Positions 1 to 8,094 of a DNA stretch of 38,503 bases are shown here, piece after piece (position 1 is the stretch's first letter; every line of letters starts with the position of its first letter). This DNA comes from JARKQH01 sp964631605 (GTDB taxonomy: Bacteria; Verrucomicrobiota; Verrucomicrobiia; Limisphaerales; UBA8199). Made by a program: the position numbers and the translations under genes. Location: contig CAZVYG010000051.1 in the NCBI GenBank assembly GCA_964631605.1, positions 1 to 38,503 of the forward strand, written 5' to 3'. Below the pieces are notes generated by a model. The model was not told the DNA's origin. It ran no database searches and saw only the letters and a program-made list of their open reading frames with translations.

Positions 1-3000
1 GGAATCAGATCGTTGCGAGCCTGCCGCCGGGCCACCGTTCCTCCATTCGCCGGTGTGGGCAGGGCCGTGTCGGCCGCCGGATTCACCCAGGCAGCCACAG
101 TCAATCCGGGAGTGCCTTGCCCCGCTGGCGCGGCAGCGCTAGCTGGCTGGCTGGTCTCCCACACCCGTTCTCCGTTGCGGGTCAAGTGAGCCACGGCGTC
201 GCCGGGCGGGACCGGCCGGCGGAACACCAGCAGGCTGGAACCATGCGGCTCAAGCTCCAACGGCAGCCGCACTCGGCCCTCGTCCACTGCGTAAAGGGCC
301 AGGGATTCCACGCGCCCGGTAAGCGGATCCCAAAGCTCCGGTTGTCTGGCGGGCACACGAAAGCTGGCCGTGGTTCGCACTCGGGCGGCCAGGGGATTGG
401 CCAGGAAATAAATATCGCGGTCTCCGTCCCGCCGATGCACAAAGCGCAGGGCTTCCCGGCTTTCGAAGTCGGGCATCACTTGGAGCGCGGCAAAGACCAC
501 GTCCAGTCCCTGTCCCCAGAAGATCCGCCCCGCGCCAAGGCGGCGTTGACCCTGCGCCCCGGGCGATTCACCCCAGACTTCCCGCGCCAACGCCCGCAGT
601 TCGTCGTCGCACTGCGGATAGTTTTGCATGCTGGGAGATCGGGACGGCTGCGGGCCGAGGACGGTGGCCCCGGCATGTATCAAGTCACGCACTTTGCGCA
701 GCACCTCCGGGCGCATGGTCTCCTGTTCGGGCAAAACCAGTGCCTGATAGCTGACGCCGTTGGGCAGCGCGAGCTTTCCGTCGCGCACGTGCAGTCGGGT
801 CAGCAGGACTTCGCTGTTGAGATAGTCGTAGTCGTGCCCCCGGGGGAGCGGGGGGTGCCGCCGGCCGGTCATCTTGGGCGTATCCTCCCCGATGAAGTAG
901 GCGACGTCGGCCACGCGATGGCCCTGTTGCAGCAGCCACGAGCAGCGCCGCAGGTAATCCACCCACGGGCCGGCCTCCAGGAACCAAGGGTTGTGGCGGT
1001 TGAACTCCGTGCCGAACCAGGCGTTCATGCCGGGGCGGCGGTCTTCCCAAGGCTGATGCAAATAGACATGCAGCACGAAGTGATTGATGCCCTCGCAAAA
1101 GGCCCAGTCCGTCCGCTCCTTGAGCGAGCATGGCGAATGCCGGAAGGACTCGCCAGGCGGTCCCGTAAACGCCTCTGCCGACACGGGCGTGGTCTTGCCG
1201 TAGGTGTTGGCGCAGGTTGCGGGCGCGCGCAACTCGATGCCGTCATCGTCCCGCACCCAGAACTCACCCGCCACCCGGTCTGCCCCGGCGCCGTACTTGA
1301 GGAATTCGCCCGGGAATCCCCAGTGGCCGTAGTTTTCCAGCCAGAGTTCCAACTGGTGCGCCTGGCAACGGTCGCGCAGCCCGCCGATGTAATCCTCCCC
1401 GATCCGGTCCGCCACCAGCCGGCGCAAATCCCACAGGAAGCGCTCGCTCTGATCCGCCGACTCGACGATCCGCCCGGTCAGCACCGGCAGCCACGGCAGC
1501 GGATCGTACCCATAACGCGTCCGGAATTGCGCCGCGAAACCCTCCGTCCAATTCTGTCCGCCGGTTTCGTAACTGTCGGCCACCAGGGTCTTGAACGCGG
1601 GCTTCAGGTCTGCCGGCAGCCGCTGCAGCAGTTGGCCGGCATACGAATCGAAATGGTGCCGCGCCAGGTCGCGGTTCATCTTGTCCACTTCGTAGCCCTT
1701 GCCCTCGGGCGCAGCCGGATGGTTGCTGATCCCTGTGGGCGTCAGGCCCGCCCGCAGAATCAGCCATTCGCCGGACGGCACCTCCCAGCGCAGTTGTCCG
1801 TCGCCCGTCATCCGGGCGGTCAAGTTGGTAATACCGCCAACGGAAACGGCCAGCGCCGGATCCTCCGGCTCGGGCGGGGTGGACCAGAGATAGGCGTTCC
1901 AGTCCGGCAGATGCGTCGAGTGCATTTTGCCAAACTGCTTTTCCACAAACTGCTCGAGGCGCGCGGCCTCGGACAATTGGATTTCCCCCAGCCTCGGTTC
2001 GCCGCCGCGACTGGCGACCGCGCGGAACAGCAGCCGGAAGTTGCGCGCGGAGGTCGGGGGCAGGGAAAACACCGCCGGTCCGCGCGGCAGAAAGCCGGTC
2101 TCGGGCTTGGGATGAAGCCGATCGAGCGTTCCGCTCCAGACGCGTTGGAACCCGTTGGCGCCCAGTTCGGCGAACAGTTCCACCTCCGCGCCCACCGAGG
2201 TGTCGGCGGGATGCAACGCCAGGGTCCGCGCCGTGAAGGGCTCCGCCCATTCCAAGTCCACGACCAAGCCGCCGTTGGCATGAGTCAACACCGCCCAGGA
2301 ACCAAGATTTCCGTCCGCCAGGTTTTCCGCGCCCGGGATGGCCGGGTGCGTGGCCACGCGGGCGGCGGGACGTATCCGCGTCCAATCTTCATCCCGCTGC
2401 GGTGCTGGAAACGCCAGCACCGCCACATCCTGAAACGGTTCCACCGGCCGTGGCAGTCTCCCGTGGAAGGTGGCCGGACCGGTCACCCGCGTTTCCGAGA
2501 ACGCCAGCCGCCGCATGGTTTGACCTTCGTTGATCCACGGCCCACCCGACTGGCTCCAGCCGGGACAGTTGAATAGGCCGATGTCCACCCCCAAACGTTG
2601 CCCTTCGCGCACGGCGTGAAGCAGGTGGTCCCACCACCCCTCGGTGAACAGCTTGGTGTCGCCCGCCGGAAGGCGCTCGTCGAAGATGTTGCCGATGAGT
2701 GCCTGACGGATGCCGACCCGGTGCATCGCCTCCAGGTCCCGCGTGATGCCCTCTCGCGAGAGATTGTCGCTCATCCAGTAGTAGAAACACCACGGACTGG
2801 CCTGCGGCGGGGGATCGGCAAAAGTGACCGCGAGCGCATCGGCCGCAGGTGACACCATTGGTGCGGCTGCCAGCAGCGCTAACCCAACCGCTCGGATGCG
2901 GCTAACCAGCCAGCAGCCGCCCCGGCCAATGCGAAGCCAAAGTCTCCGACACGTCCGACCGCTTGCCCTGTAATCGGGAAGCCTTACTTCGACGGCCAAA

Positions 3001-3053
3001 CAAGCGAAATAATGATCCGGCAAGGAAGTCGGCGTTTCACACAGTCGTTGCAT
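1..3053 (-). CDS. GH106-type alpha-L-rhamnosidase, exported, 3' end outside window
   Basis: Predicted exported glycoside hydrolase releasing L-rhamnose. The frame stays open from the ATG at 3053 to the window edge, about 1017 residues. The start of the mature part reads PWCFYYWMSDNLSREGI, followed by DLEAMHRVGIRQALIGN, the usual opening of GH106 enzymes. Further on are DSYETGGQNW, SERFLWDLRR, CEGINHFVLHVYLHQPW and ADVAYFIGED, all typical of that family. After a beta domain, the visible C-terminus (GLTVAAWVNP) looks like the start of a LamG/concanavalin-type lectin module that is cut by the window. The start is uncertain: from the 3053 ATG, about 50 mostly polar residues precede the hydrophobic segment (AVGLALLAAAP), which is long for a signal peptide. 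A TTG at 2999 is possible. The ATG at 2858 would remove the signal. No clear Shine-Dalgarno is seen. A perfect palindrome lies 37-54 bases upstream. Confidence 0.9.
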   Translation of the reverse strand, partial: MQRLCETPTSLPDHYFACLAVEVRLPDYRASGRTCRRLWLRIGRGGCWLVSRIRAVGLALLAAAPMVSPAADALAVTFADPPPQASPWCFYYWMSDNLSREGITRDLEAMHRVGIRQALIGNIFDERLPAGDTKLFTEGWWDHLLHAVREGQRLGVDIGLFNCPGWSQSGGPWINEGQTMRRLAFSETRVTGPATFHGRLPRPVEPFQDVAVLAFPAPQRDEDWTRIRPAARVATHPAIPGAENLADGNLGSWAVLTHANGGLVVDLEWAEPFTARTLALHPADTSVGAEVELFAELGANGFQRVWSGTLDRLHPKPETGFLPRGPAVFSLPPTSARNFRLLFRAVASRGGEPRLGEIQLSEAARLEQFVEKQFGKMHSTHLPDWNAYLWSTPPEPEDPALAVSVGGITNLTARMTGDGQLRWEVPSGEWLILRAGLTPTGISNHPAAPEGKGYEVDKMNRDLARHHFDSYAGQLLQRLPADLKPAFKTLVADSYETGGQNWTEGFAAQFRTRYGYDPLPWLPVLTGRIVESADQSERFLWDLRRLVADRIGEDYIGGLRDRCQAHQLELWLENYGHWGFPGEFLKYGAGADRVAGEFWVRDDDGIELRAPATCANTYGKTTPVSAEAFTGPPGESFRHSPCSLKERTDWAFCEGINHFVLHVYLHQPWEDRRPGMNAWFGTEFNRHNPWFLEAGPWVDYLRRCSWLLQQGHRVADVAYFIGEDTPKMTGRRHPPLPRGHDYDYLNSEVLLTRLHVRDGKLALPNGVSYQALVLPEQETMRPEVLRKVRDLIHAGATVLGPQPSRSPSMQNYPQCDDELRALAREVWGESPGAQGQRRLGAGRIFWGQGLDVVFAALQVMPDFESREALRFVHRRDGDRDIYFLANPLAARVRTTASFRVPARQPELWDPLTGRVESLALYAVDEGRVRLPLELEPHGSSLLVFRRPVPPGDAVAHLTRNGERVWETSQPASAAAPAGQGTPGLTVAAWVNPAADTALPTPANGGTVARRQARNDLI

Positions 3054-3089
3054 TTTGGAACAGCGTAATCTCGTGACGCGGCAAAGGCT

Positions 3090-3107
3090 ATCACCCCTAG
3101 GGGTGAT
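3090..3107. promoter_or_regulatory. Perfect 18-bp palindrome upstream of GH106 gene, candidate operator
   Basis: ATCACCCCTAGGGGTGAT equals its own reverse complement over all 18 bases. It lies 37-54 bases upstream of the ATG at 3053, where an operator would be expected. I saw no second copy in the window. That a regulator binds here is inference; the size and symmetry suit a dimeric DNA-binding protein. Confidence 0.5.
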
Positions 3108-3611
3108 TCACCGGCCGGCACCTGGCGATTGTCCGACCGCCAAGGTGGGCCTTGAGCAGGGCGCGCACTTTCGACGACTCGAACAACGCGAAGCTGTCGC
3201 TGTGCGCGGCGTTGTGCACCAAAACGTCGTCGCATTGCGTTCCCAAGTGGTCGGGCGAGCCACTGAATCCGGTCCAAGTGGTCCGCCTCACCGTTCGCCC
3301 GCGTGGAAACAGGCGCATGCTCACGCTCTGGCTGCTTGCGTGGTCGGACGTGTTCACCGAGCACCTGTCGGTGTTTGCAGAATCAGACGTGGATGCCGCC
3401 TGAGGGCGTGTGGCCGGATCATTGGCCGTGGGTTTGCCGACCTTGAGGAGGCCATCCGGCCCGCTGTGCCGCTTCTGGCGACACGGGGTGCGCCCAAGGT
3501 TCACCGAAACCGAGTCGGGCGGCAGTTTGCTCGGCGGCGAGTTTGGACGAGACTTCGACAACCGAGCGGAGGGGATTGCCCCATTGATTTTCAAAGGGGG
3601 CTGAGGCCAGC

Positions 3612-3639
3612 AAGGGTTCGATTCCCTTCACCCGCTCCA
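3612..3639 (+). pseudogene. 3' fragment of a tRNA-Gly (T arm, acceptor strand, CCA)
   Basis: A complete T arm is present: stem AAGGG, loop TTCGATT, stem CCCTT. It is followed directly by a 7-base acceptor strand CACCCGC, discriminator T and CCA. A CACCCGC acceptor strand with a U discriminator is characteristic of tRNA-Gly. The matching 5' acceptor strand (GCGGGTG) and the D and anticodon arms are not found in the preceding sequence, so this is not a working tRNA. A 3' tRNA fragment of this kind is usually left by integration of a mobile element at a tRNA gene. Confidence 0.65.
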
Positions 3640-3705
3640 AATCCTCATTTCACACCATAAAATAAAGGGCTTTGTTCACGTTCGACAGAGCGGGAAAAGC
3701 CTCAT

Positions 3706-3727
3706 GTCATAACGCCTTGTCATAACA
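3706..3727. repeat. Short direct repeat TGTCATAAC, 13-bp period
   Basis: TGTCATAAC occurs at 3706-3714 and again at 3719-3727. It sits between the tRNA fragment and the transposase fragment. Two copies only, so chance is possible. Confidence 0.35.
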
Positions 3728-3936
3728 AGCCTTGGCATCTCTGACGTTGTCACCAATGTCTTACGATGTCGTTTCTCCTCTCCGCGCTTCGGGTATGCGT
3801 GGGGGGGCGATGGCGACGAAAAGACCAAACCGCGAGCCAGACGGCGATAAGGCGTAGGGGGCGGACCAGCAGCGAAAGCCTGCGACTGTTCCATTGAAGG
3901 AGAGCGAATGGGCTTAGGTCTTCTCCCGAACGAAAA

Positions 3937-4134
3937 GCGTGGCGAAGGGACGACATCGGTCTCTGGGCAATGGATGAAGTTCACTTTCAACAGCACGGTT
4001 CGCGTTGTCGCGTGTCGGTTCCGCCTGAGGTGGACGATCCGACTTGCCTCCACGCGCCGACGCGAAAGAGCGTCAGCTATTTCGGTGCCGTGCGCCTCCG
4101 CGATGGCAAACCGGCGTGGCGAACGAACCAACGC
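3937..4134 (+). mobile_element. IS630-type transposase fragment
   Basis: The plus-strand frame reads WRRDDIGLWAMDEVHFQQHG, then SRCRVSVPPEV, HAPTRKSVSYFGAVRLRDGK. This matches the part of IS630-family DDE transposases around their conserved 'DE.HF' acidic segment (here MDEVHF) and the downstream 'PTRKSV..FGAV' stretch. Only about 65 residues are recognisable. The frame has a TGA at 3895, and similarity is lost after about 4134, where the ptsI coding end begins at 4150. Neither terminal inverted repeats nor the rest of the transposase can be seen, so this is a dead remnant. It supports repeated insertion into this gap. Confidence 0.65.
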
Positions 4135-4149
4135 GGCCGCAACTGCGGC

Positions 4150-5925
4150 TCAAGCGCCGTTGAGCAATTCCGGAGCCACCTTGCGGGCCAGTTCCTGAGA
4201 GCGCGCCAGGATTTCGGCGGCGGACTCGCTTTCGAGCGCGAACGCGGCCAGCTCCTGCGCCTCGGTCAGCTTGAGCCGCCGAATGAGGAACTTGAGGGGA
4301 GGCACCAGCGGCGGGGCGCTGCTGAGCTCGTCCACGCCGAGACCCAGGAGGAGCGGCGCGAGAACCGGGTCGCTGCCCATTTCCCCGCAGACGCTGACCT
4401 TGATCTTGTGGCGGTGGGCCGCTTCGACCGTCGCCTTGATCAACCGCACGATGGCCGGGTGCGTGGGCTCGTAGAGGTGGGCAATCTTCTCGTTCATGCG
4501 GTCCACCGCCAGCGAGTACTGGATGAGGTCGTTGGTGCCGAGGCTGAAGAAGTTCAGGCGCTTGGCCAGGGACTCGGCCACCATGACCGCCGAGGGCGTT
4601 TCGATCATCGCGCCGATCGGCAGTTTCTCGTCGAACGGAATGTTCTCCCGGCGCAATTCCTGCATGTATTCGGCCAGCAGCGCGTTGGCCTGGTTGAGTT
4701 CGTCCAGGCCGGAGATCATGGGATACATGATCTTGACGTTGCCCTCGGCGCTGGCCCGCAGGATGGCCCGCAATTGTTCGCGGAAAATGTCCCGTTCCTG
4801 GAGGCAGAAGCGAATGGCGCGCCAGCCGAGGAAAGGGTTGAGCTCCTTGGGCAGGGGCAGGTGGGCGAGGAACTTGTCGCCGCCCAGGTCGAGGGTTCGG
4901 ATCACGACCGGGAGGGGTTTGAGCCGGCTGGCAACCTCGCGGTAGGCCTGGTATTGCTGTTCCTCGCCGGGCGGCAGTTGCCGGTTGAGGAAGAGGTATT
5001 CAGTTCGAAAGAGCCCGACGCCCTCCGCGCCGTTGAGCTTGACCTGTTCGGCGTCGGCGGCCTGCTCGATGTTGGCCGTCAAGGCCACGCGGTGGCCGTC
5101 CAGCGTGACTGCCGGTTGGGGGATGGTATCGCGGAGTTTTTCGTCGAGGGTGGCCTGGCGGCGGGCAAGCTGGCCGTATTGGAAAAGGGTCTGGTCGGTG
5201 GGATCAACAACGATCAGGCCGCTAAAGCCGTCCAGCAGGGCGTATTGGCCGTTGGCCAGTTGGGCGCTGGCGTCCTTGAGCCCGACGACGGCGGGGATGC
5301 GGAGCGAGCGGGCCATGATGGCGGTGTGCGAGGTTTTGCTGCCGACGTCGGTGGCAAAGCCCAGCACGTTCCGCTTGTCCAGTTGGACGGTGTTGGAGGG
5401 GGAAAGGTCGTGGCTGACTATGATGCAGGGTTCCTTGAGGTGGCGCAGGTCCAGATCGTTTTCGACGCCCAGGAGGTTGTTCAGGACCCGGCCGCTCACG
5501 TCGCGCATGTCGGCGGCGCGTTCGCGCAGGTAATCGTCCTCGATGGCGGCCAGGGTGGCGGCATAGCGCTCGGCGACGTGCTGGAAGGCATACTCGGCGT
5601 TGACGCGGTGCTCCTGGATCATCCGCACCACCTCGTCCAGCACCGCGGGGTCCTCGATCACGAGCAGGTGGGCGTCAAAGATGCCGCCTTCCTCGGCGCC
5701 CAGGGCGGCGCTGACGCGGCGTTGCACGTCCAGCAGTTGCGTCCGGGTGGTCGCCAGGGCCCGTTCGAACCGGTTGATCTCCTCGGGGACCTCGGACGCG
5801 GGAATCTCGCGGCGGCTGATGGTCGGGCGCGGCCGGTCCAGAACCAGGATTTTGCCCCGGCATACCCCGGCGGACACCGGGATGCCCCGGAAGATCTTTT
5901 CACCCGTCGGTCCGGCCTGTGCCAT
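4150..5925 (-). CDS. ptsI: PTS enzyme I (phosphoenolpyruvate-protein phosphotransferase)
   Basis: Cytoplasmic first enzyme of the phosphotransferase system; it moves phosphate from PEP to a histidine on HPr. The 591-residue length is close to the usual 570-590. The phosphohistidine motif GSKTSHTAIMARS puts the active histidine at residue 200. The PEP-binding C-terminal barrel shows GAMIETPSAV, FFSLGTNDLIQYSLAVDR and VCGEMGSDP, the last containing the conserved active-site cysteine. The N-terminal IFRGIPVSAGVCRGK is typical. No HPr or EII gene is in the window, so the partner must lie elsewhere; many non-enteric bacteria keep a reduced PTS with a regulatory role. It is divergent from the PfkB kinase across 137 bp, and its 3' end abuts the IS630 fragment. 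Confidence 0.95.
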   Translation of the reverse strand: MAQAGPTGEKIFRGIPVSAGVCRGKILVLDRPRPTISRREIPASEVPEEINRFERALATTRTQLLDVQRRVSAALGAEEGGIFDAHLLVIEDPAVLDEVVRMIQEHRVNAEYAFQHVAERYAATLAAIEDDYLRERAADMRDVSGRVLNNLLGVENDLDLRHLKEPCIIVSHDLSPSNTVQLDKRNVLGFATDVGSKTSHTAIMARSLRIPAVVGLKDASAQLANGQYALLDGFSGLIVVDPTDQTLFQYGQLARRQATLDEKLRDTIPQPAVTLDGHRVALTANIEQAADAEQVKLNGAEGVGLFRTEYLFLNRQLPPGEEQQYQAYREVASRLKPLPVVIRTLDLGGDKFLAHLPLPKELNPFLGWRAIRFCLQERDIFREQLRAILRASAEGNVKIMYPMISGLDELNQANALLAEYMQELRRENIPFDEKLPIGAMIETPSAVMVAESLAKRLNFFSLGTNDLIQYSLAVDRMNEKIAHLYEPTHPAIVRLIKATVEAAHRHKIKVSVCGEMGSDPVLAPLLLGLGVDELSSAPPLVPPLKFLIRRLKLTEAQELAAFALESESAAEILARSQELARKVAPELLNGA

Positions 5926-6062
5926 GAGTCTTTTTTAATCCCTTCCAGCGCCTTTGAAAAGGAATAGTTGGCCAAAAAAATGCCGGCTCGAGGCGGAAAA
6001 GGCTTGCCAACCGGGCCGCTTTTTTTCTTTCTTGAGGGATAGCCTTCACACCGACTGGCGGC

Positions 6063-7115
6063 ATGAAAAGCAAACACGCAGACCTCCCTCGCGGCCTTCT
6101 GGCCGGCGGCAACTGGATCATTGATCAAGTCAAAATGATTGATGTTTACCCGCGGCCGGAGCAACTCAGCAATATTCGCAGTCAATCCCAGGGGACCGGC
6201 GGGGCCCCCTACAATGTGCTGATTGACCTGGCTCGAACCGGGGTTTCCTTTCCGTTATACGCCGCCGGCCTGGTCGGGCGGGACCCGCTGGGGGAACAGA
6301 TTCTTCAAGACTGCCGCGCCCACAAGATTGACGCCCGCTTCCTCACGCCCACACCCAAGGCGCCAACCTCCTACACGGATGTCATGACCGAAATAGCGGA
6401 TGGCCGGCGCACGTTTTTCCACGCGCGCGGCGCCAACGCCCTGTGGCGGGGCGATGACATCCGGTTTGAGCAAATCCGCCCGCGCATTTTTCATCTGGGG
6501 TACCTGCTGCTGCTGGATGCGCTGGATCAGCCCGATGCGAAGTACGGAACGCGGGCGGCCCGCCTGCTGGCCGCGGCGCAGGCTGCCGGCGTCAAGACCA
6601 GTGTGGACGTCGTCAGCGAGGACAGCGACCGCTTCCCGAAGATTGTCTGTCCCGCCCTGAAACACGTGGACTACTGCATTTTGAACGAGATCGAAGCCGG
6701 GAAGACCACCGGCTTCAGCATCCGGTCCGGCGACGGCCAACTGGACGCGGTGGCGCTGCGGCATGCGGCGGGCGCGTTGTTGCAGCAGGGCGTGAAGGAA
6801 CTGGTCGTCATCCATTTTCCCGAGGGCGCCTTCGCCCGCACGCGGCGGGGGGAGGACTGTTGGCAACCGTCGTTGAAGCTGCCCAAAGGTTACATCGCGG
6901 GCAGCGCCGGCGCCGGGGACGCCTTCTGCGCCGGGGTGCTGCTCGGTCTGCATGAGGGCTGGGAGATCCAACGGTGCCTGCTGACGGGGGTCTGCATCGC
7001 CGCGGCTTCGCTGGCCCACGCCACCTGTACCACGGGCGTCAAATCCCTCGCCTCCTCGCTGGCCCTGGCCAAGAAGTTCGGCTTTGGCCGGCAGTTGAGC
7101 GGGCTGGAGATCTGA
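6063..7115 (+). CDS. PfkB/ribokinase-family sugar kinase
   Basis: ATP-dependent carbohydrate kinase of the ribokinase fold, 350 residues. The N-terminal glycine-rich substrate region reads QSQGTGGAPYNVLIDLARTG, and AAGLVGRDPLGEQIL follows, as usual in the family. The C-terminal signature is GYIAGSAGAGDAFCAGVLLG, with the catalytic-base aspartate at residue 286 and the anion-hole glycines before it. The sugar cannot be read from sequence. Next to a rhamnose-related locus, a rhamnulose, fructose or 2-keto-3-deoxy sugar kinase role is possible, but rhamnulokinase proper belongs to another fold (FGGY). A GAGGGA stretch lies upstream but too far to act as a ribosome site for this ATG. Divergent from ptsI. 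Confidence 0.88.
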   Translation: MKSKHADLPRGLLAGGNWIIDQVKMIDVYPRPEQLSNIRSQSQGTGGAPYNVLIDLARTGVSFPLYAAGLVGRDPLGEQILQDCRAHKIDARFLTPTPKAPTSYTDVMTEIADGRRTFFHARGANALWRGDDIRFEQIRPRIFHLGYLLLLDALDQPDAKYGTRAARLLAAAQAAGVKTSVDVVSEDSDRFPKIVCPALKHVDYCILNEIEAGKTTGFSIRSGDGQLDAVALRHAAGALLQQGVKELVVIHFPEGAFARTRRGEDCWQPSLKLPKGYIAGSAGAGDAFCAGVLLGLHEGWEIQRCLLTGVCIAAASLAHATCTTGVKSLASSLALAKKFGFGRQLSGLEI

Positions 7116-7135
7116 CCGCGCGGCGGGCGGGTGGG

Positions 7136-7162
7136 AAAAAAAAGGCCCGCCGGCAGCGGGCC
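7136..7162 (-). terminator. Rho-independent terminator of efp
   Basis: Read on the minus strand, a perfect 7-bp stem (GGCCCGC/GCGGGCC, plus-strand 7144-7150 and 7156-7162) with a 5-base loop is followed by eight T residues (plus-strand A run 7136-7143). It lies 30 bases after the efp stop codon. The T run faces only the minus strand, so it ends efp rather than the kinase gene arriving from the other side. Confidence 0.88.
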
Positions 7163-7192
7163 TGGATCAAAGGGGAAAAAGGGAAGCGGGCG

Positions 7193-7750
7193 TCAGGCGC
7201 GTTCCATGTATTTGCCGGTGCGGGTGTCCACCTTGATTTTTTCGCCGGTCTTGATGAACAAAGGCGCTTGAATGATGATGCCGGTTTCGAGGGTGACGGG
7301 CTTTTGGACGTTGTTGGCGGAGTCGCCGCGGATGCCTTCCGGCGCATCGGCGACCTTCAGTACGACGCTGGAGGGCAGCTCGATGGCCACGGCCTTCTCC
7401 TCGACAAAGGTCACGGTCACCACGCCGTTCTCGACGAGGTAATCCTTGGCATTGCCGACAAACTCGGGCGCCAGCGTGACCGTCTCGAAGGTTTCGGGGT
7501 CCGAAAACACGAAATCCTCGCCGTCTTTGTAACTGAATTCCATCTTCCGCGTCGTCATGGGCACCACCTCGATGCGCTCGGTGGAGCTGAAACGCACGTC
7601 GGAGGATTTGCCGGTGCGGATGCTGCGGAGGGTGGCCTGCACAAAGGCGCGCAGGTTGCCCGGCGTACGGTGTTGACTGTCCAACACCACGCACACGTCG
7701 CCGTTGTAGTTGATCGCCATGCCCCGGCGAAGATCATTTGCTGTAGCCAT
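7193..7750 (-). CDS. efp: Elongation factor P
   Basis: Translation factor that binds between the P and E sites and relieves ribosomes stalled at polyproline stretches. The 185-residue length and all three beta-barrel regions fit: KOW-like N-terminus (ANDLRRGMAINYNG), middle domain (EFSYKDGEDFVFSDPETFE) and C-terminal OB domain ending in IKTGEKIKVDTRTGKYMERA. The tip loop reads RTPGNLRAF. Where E. coli has the beta-lysylated Lys34 in KPGKGQAF, this protein has Asn32, with an Arg two positions later, so the lysine modification route (EpmA/EpmB) should not apply. Own transcription unit with a clear terminator; it converges with the PfkB kinase gene. The start is the ATG giving the usual N-terminus. 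Confidence 0.96.
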   Translation of the reverse strand: MATANDLRRGMAINYNGDVCVVLDSQHRTPGNLRAFVQATLRSIRTGKSSDVRFSSTERIEVVPMTTRKMEFSYKDGEDFVFSDPETFETVTLAPEFVGNAKDYLVENGVVTVTFVEEKAVAIELPSSVVLKVADAPEGIRGDSANNVQKPVTLETGIIIQAPLFIKTGEKIKVDTRTGKYMERA

Positions 7751-8094
7751 ATTGCTCTGTCTGTCTATCTCAATCGGTCCAAACCCGGCCCCGCCGCCCG
7801 ATGTTCAGGCCGGAAGCCAAGGGTCGCGGAAGATAACGGTTTGCCCGCCAAAAGCAAGCTCCGTTTTCGGCCAGAAGCGCGCGCGCTGCGCGGGCGAGTA
7901 TGAGCTTCATGTTCTCCACAGCCTGGAGTATGAGCCGGTCCGGGACCGCGTTCGGGTCGAGGCGGGGGGCTGGACCCGCAAGACGGTGCGTCTGCGGCGC
8001 TGGCCCCGCATGCCGCGACGGGTCGGAGGCCCACTCCACGCCCATTTACCTCCTCCGCGAAGGTTTTCGCTTTTGGGACGTGACCCAGGCTGCT
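7751..8094. other. Intergenic stretch upstream of efp with possible relic
   Basis: About 340 bases between the divergent efp start and the small plus-strand gene. The efp promoter should lie in its left part, but I could not assign -35/-10 boxes. The right half contains the possible protein relic listed at 7884-8054. Nothing else stands out apart from a GC-alternating tract around 7879-7893. Confidence 0.4.
7884..8054 (+). pseudogene. Possible relic of a CehA/McbA-type metallohydrolase N-terminal region
   Basis: The plus frame reads GEYELHVLHSLEYEPVRDRV, then VRLRRWPRMPRRVGGPLHAHL. In exported CehA/McbA-family metallohydrolases, a beta domain of the form 'G.Y.....G.EY.P....V.V..G......RL.RW..M' leads into 'GW.SGDLHVH', where the histidines bind metal. 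The match includes the order and spacing of EYEP, RLRRW, M and the LHAH positions. The similarity stops right there in this frame and no full-length protein follows, so I call it a remnant. This is from memory of the family and could be chance. Confidence 0.3.

Larger units (their letters stand above)
3054..4149. other. Gene-free scar between rhamnosidase and ptsI
   Basis: About 1.1 kb without an intact gene. It holds a perfect palindrome (3090-3107), the 3' end of a tRNA-Gly (3612-3639), a 13-bp-period direct repeat (3706-3727) and an IS630-type transposase fragment (3937-4134). The open frames here (for example 3097-3594 and 3676-4131, minus) give arginine/proline/serine-rich peptides resembling nothing I know and overlapping one another on both strands. 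I read the stretch as decayed mobile DNA. Confidence 0.6.

Noticed and set aside
117..2576. 819-residue open frame on the plus strand
   Set aside because: It lies antisense to the GH106 gene. Its peptide is rich in Arg, Pro, Gly, His and Gln with no domain, while the minus frame has clear family motifs.
3419..3640. 73-residue minus-strand frame starting MERVKGIEP
   Set aside because: This peptide is the antisense reading of the tRNA-Gly end, a frequent annotation artefact.
3250..3640. tmRNA ending at the CCA at 3639
   Set aside because: The T stem and acceptor strand fit only a normal tRNA register. The tmRNA 5' end and a tag reading frame were not found.
3970..5967. 665-residue plus-strand open frame starting MDEVHFQQHG
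   Set aside because: Only its first 55 residues (IS630 fragment) are meaningful. The rest is antisense to ptsI.
7121..7135. G-rich tract GGCGGGCGGGTGGG after the PfkB gene as a quadruplex
   Set aside because: One tract has only two G. It borders the efp terminator, so the tract has little independent support.
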